Of a stretch of DNA of 64,000 nt, positions 58,869 to 64,000 are shown piece after piece. Numbering within the stretch: the first letter of the stretch is position 1; the number at the start of each line of letters is the position of its first letter. Position numbers and translations under genes: made by a program. This stretch comes from Brenneria izbisi (GTDB lineage Bacteria > Pseudomonadota > Gammaproteobacteria > Enterobacterales > Enterobacteriaceae), in contig NZ_JAMPJU010000001.1 in assembly GCF_025840185.1 (NCBI RefSeq), forward strand, positions 496,001 to 560,000. The letters are read 5' to 3'. The notes beneath the pieces are model-generated. The model did not search any database and had not been told where the DNA came from. It saw only the letters and a program-made list of their open reading frames with translations.

Positions 58869-59660
58869 TCAGAACGGATAATCGTGATATCCCATCTGCT
58901 CAGAAATGTTTCTGGCTGCGGTATGCAACATATCAACGTATCCATGTTTGTTTTCTTCAGAAAAACGGATCGTCGGGAATGAAATGCTCAGGCCGGCGAT
59001 AACAACGCCGAAACGATCAAAGACAGGCACCGCGATGCAACGCAATCCTTCTTCCTGCTCTTCATTATCTTCACCGTACCCCTGCTCGCGCACCAGATCC
59101 AACTGCGTTAACAGCGCATCAGCGGAAGTCAGGGTATGCGGCGTACTGCGGGTGAATTCGACAGCGGAAAGAATTTCATTCACCTCATCTCTGTCACGCC
59201 AGGCAAGCAGCACTTTACCGATAGCCGTACTATATAAGGGATTACGGCGTCCAATGCGCGAGTACATGCGCAAGTTATACATTGAATCGATCTTATGGAT
59301 ATAAACGATACTGTCTTCATCTAGCGCGCCAAGATGGATGGTTTCCCGCGTCAGCGCCGAAAGCTCGCGCATCTGTATATCCGCACTACGGATCAAATCG
59401 ACATTCTGTAATGCCTTTGCGCCGAGCTCAAACAACTTCAGCGTCAATGAATATTTCTCTGATTCGCCTTCCTGCGCAACATACCCCAGGGATTTCATCG
59501 TCTGTAAAAATCGGTACACGGTACTTTTAGACATCATTACACGCTGAGAAAGTTCGGTAATACCAATCTCCCGCTCTTCACCTAATGCCTGCAAAATACC
59601 AAAAACCTTTAAAACGGACGATACGGAATCGGGTTGTTTATCTAAATCTGCTATAGCCAT
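58869..59660 (-). CDS. kdgR: Pectin degradation repressor KdgR (IclR family)
   Basis: 263 residues. N-terminal winged helix (about 15-75: ELSQRVMMSKSTVYRFLQTM) and C-terminal IclR effector domain (IHLGALDEDSIVYIHKIDSM; CIAVPVFDRFGVVIAGLSIS). KdgR represses pectin genes until bound by KDG. Its probable operators are visible before kdgF, pelW, kdgM and ogl in this window. It is followed upstream by ogl on the same strand, with a 212-bp gap, as in Dickeya. Confidence 0.96.
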   Translation of the reverse strand: MAIADLDKQPDSVSSVLKVFGILQALGEEREIGITELSQRVMMSKSTVYRFLQTMKSLGYVAQEGESEKYSLTLKLFELGAKALQNVDLIRSADIQMRELSALTRETIHLGALDEDSIVYIHKIDSMYNLRMYSRIGRRNPLYSTAIGKVLLAWRDRDEVNEILSAVEFTRSTPHTLTSADALLTQLDLVREQGYGEDNEEQEEGLRCIAVPVFDRFGVVIAGLSISFPTIRFSEENKHGYVDMLHTAARNISEQMGYHDYPF

Positions 59661-59872
59661 CTCTGTAGTTACCCTACTCAGTCTTTGTTGTTTTAAAAAA
59701 AATAGAACAATGGTTTTAGTATAAAGGGAACGCTTTGATTATGGCAATGGAACAACGACGATAATCAAGACACTTTGACAAATATCAGAGCCAGAAATTT
59801 GTTGATTAATAATTAATTGAATTTACAGATAATAAACCGCGCAATAAATGTGACGACGCGGTTTATCAAGTA

Positions 59873-61039
59873 TTATTGCCAGACTGACTCAGGGATCGTC
59901 GCCAAATACAAGGCGGGTTTGCCATCCACATCTGAAGTAAACAGAATACGCTTATTGTCCGGGGTGAAAGAAGGATGCGGATGCGTTACCTGGCGGTCGC
60001 CTTCCAGCACTTTCCAGGACGTATTATGCTGCGCCACACGATGCTGCTTCCCGGTGCGCATATTAAATACATAAAGGAATGGATCATTTTCAATCTTGTA
60101 GCCGCCGTCATCCTGTACATCGACCGGCGCATCGGAGCCATCGCCCACCAGTAATGTCCCATCATCGTTGCTCATCAGATGAGAACAGGCAGGCATCGCC
60201 GTCAGTTGACGATCTTGCATGGTAACCGGGTCAATGCTGCAAATATAACGGTTTGGATTTCCCTTATGATAAGAAACGTAGATCATCGCTGAACCGTCCG
60301 GCACCCAGAATTCGTGGGTACAACTCTCGCCTTGCGCGTGTTCTTTCACTTTACGCATGTTGCCGCCGTCTTCATTGATGAACCACATGCGGGCATCAAC
60401 CAGATCGTGCGGCCCTTCATGGCAGAAAGCAACGGTATTGTCATCTCCCGGACGGTAGATAGGATGCCCAAGCCATTGATTTTCCTGGAGGATGGAGTGC
60501 GACTCCCCCGTCGCCAAATCAACACGAATCAGGCGGCAGCACGGATTGGTGAAGTAGAATTCCTGAAATTTTTTCCAATCTGTTAATGGTTTCCAATCTT
60601 CTTTCCTGATTTCAATCCCCACCATCTTGGTGCAATCGGAGTTAGCGACCCAGGTTCCGTAGCCCACCCAATCATTAGGAACCTGATAAATGATTTTCTC
60701 TTCCAGCGTTTCCATATCGACGCGCATCAGGTTACGTCCCTCCTTCACGTAATACAGCGCATCATCATTCGGCGATAGAAAACCACCGAAGGTATTATCT
60801 CCTTTCCCTTCGGTCAATTGCAGGGCTTCCTGGGTGTTCAGATCCAGCAGATAGTAGTTCCACGGCCCAGCAAATGCGCCGCCAAACAGCAGCTTACTGC
60901 CATCATTGCTGAAACATTTTTGATAAAAGTAATTGCGATGGCAAATGACATCTGGCGGGGTTAAACGCACAACGTCGGTGCCGGTTGCTGAATCCTGGTA
61001 GGAATGAAACGTCAGGGGAAACTTGTTACCTTTGGCCAT
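59873..61039 (-). CDS. ogl: Oligogalacturonate lyase Ogl (PL22)
   Basis: 388 residues, the Dickeya Ogl length, starting MAKGNKFPLTFHSYQD at ATG 61037-61039; the open frame upstream has no similarity. A seven-bladed beta-propeller with recurring strands such as NDDALYYVKEGRNLMRVD and FTPDNKRILFTSDVDGKPAL. Cytoplasmic, no signal peptide. It splits digalacturonate and unsaturated digalacturonate to monomers. Two perfect KdgR-type boxes lie upstream. E. coli carries the transporter gene yebQ in this position. Confidence 0.95.
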   Translation of the reverse strand: MAKGNKFPLTFHSYQDSATGTDVVRLTPPDVICHRNYFYQKCFSNDGSKLLFGGAFAGPWNYYLLDLNTQEALQLTEGKGDNTFGGFLSPNDDALYYVKEGRNLMRVDMETLEEKIIYQVPNDWVGYGTWVANSDCTKMVGIEIRKEDWKPLTDWKKFQEFYFTNPCCRLIRVDLATGESHSILQENQWLGHPIYRPGDDNTVAFCHEGPHDLVDARMWFINEDGGNMRKVKEHAQGESCTHEFWVPDGSAMIYVSYHKGNPNRYICSIDPVTMQDRQLTAMPACSHLMSNDDGTLLVGDGSDAPVDVQDDGGYKIENDPFLYVFNMRTGKQHRVAQHNTSWKVLEGDRQVTHPHPSFTPDNKRILFTSDVDGKPALYLATIPESVWQ

Positions 61040-61156
61040 CCATAAATCCTTAGCGCTTATCATGAACAATCTGGCCTCGCATGAGCATAGCATCAGGAAA
61101 ATCCGTACTGCTGGTGATCCTCTCTCACGCGAATGACCTGTTATACCGACATTATA

Positions 61157-61169
61157 GAAACAATGTTTC
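61157..61169. promoter_or_regulatory. KdgR box 1 upstream of ogl
   Basis: GAAACAATGTTTC, a perfect 5-bp dyad with flanking ATTTTT, 118 bp before ogl. It matches the KdgR operator pattern (GAAA ... TTTC). Confidence 0.8.
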
Positions 61170-61198
61170 ATTTTTCCGTGATCGTGGTTTTGTTTTAT

Positions 61199-61211
61199 GA
61201 AACATTGTTTC
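61199..61211. promoter_or_regulatory. KdgR box 2 upstream of ogl
   Basis: GAAACATTGTTTC, the exact reverse complement of box 1, centred 42 bp from it (four helical turns), suggesting cooperative binding or loop-free side-by-side repression. Confidence 0.8.
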
Positions 61212-61251
61212 CGTTTTTATTAACAGTTATTGCGACAGATAGCGGGATTTC

Positions 61252-61283
61252 ATAAAAGAAAAAGGCCCGAAATTCGAGCCTTT
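61252..61283 (-). terminator. Terminator after htpX
   Basis: On the minus strand AAAGGC(TCGAA)TTTC-GGGCCTTT forms an imperfect stem and is followed by TTCTTTT. Confidence 0.7.
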
Positions 61284-61313
61284 GGCAGAAAATAACGATA
61301 TATCAGAGAACCC

Positions 61314-62195
61314 TTATTTCAGGTAAGCCCCTGAGCGCAGCGCTTCAATACGCTTGTCCAACGGCGGGTGCGACATAAACAATTCACTGAATGATTTAGC
61401 TTTACCGTTAATACAGAACGCCATCATGCTGCTGGCTTCCTGCGGTTCGTAGCTGGTTTTCAGACGTTGCAGCGCGGCAATCATCTTTTCGCGCCCTACC
61501 AACTTCGCGGAACCGGCATCAGCATGGAATTCACGATAGCGAGAGAACCACATGGTAATGATGCTGGCCAGAATACCAAACACCAGTTCCAGTACGGTCG
61601 CCACCGCAAAATAAACCAACGGGTTGCCGCTGCCGCTCTCGCCTTCGTCACGGTTGCCGGACAGGAAGCCTGACGCCACCTGCGCGATCAAGCGTGAGAT
61701 AAAGATAACAAAGGTATTCACGATACCTTGAATCAGCGTCATGGTAACCATATCGCCATTGGAAATGTGGCTGATTTCATGCGCGATAACAGCTTCCGCT
61801 TCATCACGGCTCATGTTTTGCAGCAAGCCCGTGCTGACCGCGACCAGAGACGCATCACGACGCGCGCCGGTGGCGAAAGCGTTGATATCGGGCGCATGGT
61901 AAATCGCGACCTGAGGCATTGCGATCCCGGCTTGCTGTGACTGCGAACGGACAGTTTCCAGCAGCCAGCGCTCTGTTTCATTGCGTGGCTGTTCGATCAC
62001 TTCACCACCAACCGATCGTAATGCCATCCATTTAGACATCAGCAGTGAAACAAACGCACCGCCGAAGCCGAACAGTCCAGCCATAATCATCAAGCCCTGG
62101 ACACTGCTGGACTGAATTCCCGTCAGGCTGAGTACCAGCCCGAAAACCAACATCACCGCCAGGTTGGTGATCAGGAAAAGCGCAATACGCATCAT
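61314..62195 (-). CDS. htpX: Membrane metalloprotease HtpX
   Basis: 293 residues, as in E. coli. Two N-terminal membrane helices, the M48 zinc motif [13 protein letters not shown] with the third ligand region in [12 protein letters not shown], and two further hydrophobic segments. It degrades misfolded inner-membrane proteins together with FtsH and is induced by CpxR in E. coli. Confidence 0.97.
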   Translation of the reverse strand: MMRIALFLITNLAVMLVFGLVLSLTGIQSSSVQGLMIMAGLFGFGGAFVSLLMSKWMALRSVGGEVIEQPRNETERWLLETVRSQSQQAGIAMPQVAIYHAPDINAFATGARRDASLVAVSTGLLQNMSRDEAEAVIAHEISHISNGDMVTMTLIQGIVNTFVIFISRLIAQVASGFLSGNRDEGESGSGNPLVYFAVATVLELVFGILASIITMWFSRYREFHADAGSAKLVGREKMIAALQRLKTSYEPQEASSMMAFCINGKAKSFSELFMSHPPLDKRIEALRSGAYLK

Positions 62196-62414
62196 AGAAG
62201 TCTGATTTCCTCTCGCAGAAAAATTAAAGTTTGCAACACTTACATCGTATGGGTTGTGGTGGCATTTTCAAGTATTCTTAACTTTTAAGTTACTAAATCC
62301 ACATAACTTTACATTATCCACAGGAAGGCGTTTCGCACTGCGGGAGAAAACGCAAAAACGGCGGGATAGCTCCGCCGTTAATTGACTCATTATTGCGCCA
62401 TTGTTGAAGGAAGA

Positions 62415-63638
62415 TTACCGCGCATGCGCCATCTTGGTGTTAAGTGAAGTCGCAGACGGAGAATACTTCGGCGGTTTGATCCACAGCGTTATCAGTAAAG
62501 AGATCGCCGACATAATGATAATCGCCATAAATGTGGCCTGAAAACCGCCCAGTTGCGCCGCGATAAACGAACCGGACAGCGCGCCGATGCCGAAACCCTG
62601 ATAGATCACGCCATAATTTTTGCTGTGATTTTTCAGACCGAAGAAGTCGCCGACGATAGCCGGGAAAACGGTGATATTGCCGCCGAAACAGAAAGCGATA
62701 GCACTCACGCAGATAAAGAATGTCACCGGATTGAGCGGCATAAACGTCATGACCGATACGGCGAGGATGGTTGTAAACAAGGTAACGCTAATCACCCGCA
62801 TACGCCCGACATTATCGGAAAGCGCGCCTAATACGATGCGGCCCACAGTGTTGAATATCGCAATGGCGGATACGGCATTAGCCGCGGTTTCCATATTCAT
62901 CCCCGCCATCTGCACACCGATATCTTTCACGATACCGATCAGATACAACCCGCTCATACAAGCGGTGAAGAAAATAATAAACAGCAGATAGGATTCTTTG
63001 GTTGCCAGCATCTCGCTCAGTGAGAAGTCATGCGCTTGCCCCTGAGCGGTTGCCGCCTTGTTAACCGGCGCCGCCGCGGGCTCTTTTAGCAGCGAGCTAC
63101 CGATGCTAATCATCACCATGACGATGATACCCCAGTAGAAGAAGGCTGCCGACACGCCGACTTCGGCAATCAGGAAGCTATTAACATATTTGAAGAGCAG
63201 GCTGCCCGTACCAAATGCCCCCACCGAGATACCAGCGATTAACCCTTTCCGCTCCGGGAACCATTTAATCAGGTTGGACAGCGTGGTGATGTAGGCCGTG
63301 CCATCGGCAAAGCCGACAATGAAGCCCATCAGAATATAGATCATCATCAGGGAAGAACTGGCGGCGCTGGCCATCAGTCCTAACCCCAGCGCGATCCCGG
63401 CGATCAGGGTCAGGCGGCGAATCCCGATCCGCTCCTGAAATTTCCCGGCAAACAGCGTCGCCAGCGCCAGACAGAAACTGGTAATGGAAAATGTGGTTGC
63501 CACCGAACCCAGCGACCAGCCAAATTTATCCACCAGCGGTTGATTGAACAGACTCCAGGTATAAATGGTTCCCAGTCCCATCTGGGCAATGATAGTACCG
63601 ACGACAATTAAACCTCGGTTTACAGGTTTCTCATTCAT
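62415..63638 (-). CDS. yhjX: OFA-family MFS transporter, YhjX-like (probable pyruvate-related)
   Basis: 407 residues with 12 membrane segments, of the oxalate/formate antiporter family. Blocks such as MGLGTIYTWSLFNQPLVDKF, GFADGTAYITTLSNLIKWFP ERKGLI, FTACMSGLYLIGIVKDIG and GGNITVFPAIVGDFFGLKNH parallel E. coli YhjX. YhjX is the main target of the pyruvate-sensing YpdA/YpdB system, and here a YpdB-type regulator lies directly upstream with a matching operator between them. The substrate is inferred, not shown. The symbol is by homology and context. Confidence 0.8.
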   Translation of the reverse strand: MNEKPVNRGLIVVGTIIAQMGLGTIYTWSLFNQPLVDKFGWSLGSVATTFSITSFCLALATLFAGKFQERIGIRRLTLIAGIALGLGLMASAASSSLMMIYILMGFIVGFADGTAYITTLSNLIKWFPERKGLIAGISVGAFGTGSLLFKYVNSFLIAEVGVSAAFFYWGIIVMVMISIGSSLLKEPAAAPVNKAATAQGQAHDFSLSEMLATKESYLLFIIFFTACMSGLYLIGIVKDIGVQMAGMNMETAANAVSAIAIFNTVGRIVLGALSDNVGRMRVISVTLFTTILAVSVMTFMPLNPVTFFICVSAIAFCFGGNITVFPAIVGDFFGLKNHSKNYGVIYQGFGIGALSGSFIAAQLGGFQATFMAIIIMSAISLLITLWIKPPKYSPSATSLNTKMAHAR

Positions 63639-63789
63639 GGGTTTTTCCCTACATCAACATTGAATCCGATGATCTCGGAAGACGAAAAATATAAGCTGAG
63701 GCGAGGGATAAAATGTCACCGGAAACACCGTCAGCTTATGGGCTGAGGCCAGTATACAAGCGGGCTGACAGTGTCTGTTCGAAACGGGA

Positions 63790-63820
63790 ATGAGATGCCG
63801 TAAATGCGGAATGAAATGCC
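63790..63820 (-). promoter_or_regulatory. YpdB-type tandem operator before the YhjX-like gene
   Basis: On the minus strand GGCATTTCAT, an 11-base spacer and GGCATCTCAT. From memory, the YpdB site in the E. coli yhjX promoter is two direct repeats of GGCATTTCAT separated by 11 bp. Here one repeat is exact, the other has one change, and the spacing is identical. It starts two bases after the regulator gene ends. Confidence 0.85.
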
Positions 63821-63821
63821 G

Positions 63822-64000
63822 TTAAAGACGCATCAATGACCTGAATTCTTTTACCTTGCTGCGGCTGACAGGCACTTCAAAATCCAAATCGTTCAGGCGC
63901 AAAATATAAGTATTGTTAAACCAGGGTACAATCTCACAAATTTTGGTCAGATTGACGCAGTAAGAACGGTGACAACGGAAAAAAAACGTTTCCGGTAGCC
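63822..64000 (-). CDS. ypdB: LytTR response regulator, YpdB/PyrR type, C-terminal end (cut by window edge)
   Basis: The last 58 or so residues of a LytTR DNA-binding domain: FFFRCHRSYCVNLTKICEIV then PWFNNTYILRLNDLDFEVPV and SRSKVKEFRSLMRL. This is nearly the C-terminus of E. coli YpdB as I remember it. The receiver domain lies outside the window. YpdB with the sensor YpdA responds to extracellular pyruvate and activates yhjX. In E. coli ypdB and yhjX are far apart; here they are adjacent and on the same strand. Confidence 0.88.
   Translation of the reverse strand, partial: LPETFFFRCHRSYCVNLTKICEIVPWFNNTYILRLNDLDFEVPVSRSKVKEFRSLMRL

Overview
The window is a chromosomal segment of an enterobacterium. 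Proteins such as CspC, InfC, ThrS, PheS/T, MinCDE, FadR, SdaA and HtpX read as near-copies of their E. coli homologues. A complete oligogalacturonide catabolic cluster (kdgF, kduD, pelW, togMNAB, kdgM, plus ogl and kdgR) points to the soft-rot and tree-pathogen Pectobacteriaceae (Dickeya, Pectobacterium, Brenneria, Lonsdalea). Decay of kduI, and the lack of nhaB and paeX where relatives carry them, lead me to a Brenneria- or Lonsdalea-like genome with ongoing gene loss. That genus assignment is inference. I see no IS element, prophage, tRNA, rRNA or CRISPR array.

Layout. 1-29.7 kb follows the E. coli gene neighbourhood closely: dadA (partial), ycgB, fadR, dsbB, ycgN/M/L, minCDE, rnd, fadD, yeaY, tsaB, yoaA, yoaB, yoaH, pabB, nudL, sdaA, yoaE, then (after two accessory genes, an M20 amidohydrolase and a YitT-type membrane protein) manXYZ-yobD, the manganese riboswitch with mntP, rlmA, cspC and a frameshifted yobF. 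At about 30 kb collinearity breaks. There follow sitABCD behind a Fur-box promoter, yniA/yniB/hxpB, and the pectin block: kdgF divergent from a kduI remnant, kduD, pelW, togMNAB and kdgM. Next come tcyP, osmE, nadE, an MsbA-like ABC transporter, and the translation block ihfA-pheT-pheS-pheM, rplT-rpmI-infC-thrS. From 58.3 kb the interrupted E. coli-like order resumes: yebO, kdgR, ogl (in place of yebQ) and htpX. The right edge holds a YhjX-like OFA transporter behind the C-terminal end of a YpdB-type LytTR response regulator, with a matching tandem operator between them.

How the genes work together. KdgM (outer membrane) and TogMNAB (inner membrane) bring in oligogalacturonides. PelW and Ogl split them to unsaturated monomers, KdgF opens these, KduI isomerises and KduD reduces. 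KdgR, encoded in the window, is expected to repress the set, and KdgR-like boxes lie before kdgF, pelW, kdgM and (twice) ogl. The local kduI is only a broken 3' fragment, so the pathway needs another isomerase. Metal homeostasis is represented by SitABCD (import, Fur box) and MntP (Mn export, yybP-ykoY riboswitch). Several translation-level control devices can be read directly: the pheM leader and attenuator, the AUU start of infC, the UUG start of rnd, and a predicted UUG start of fadD.

Limits: all calls come from reading sequence and remembered family features. No alignment or database search was run. Start sites were chosen from ribosome-binding sites and remembered homologue N-termini.
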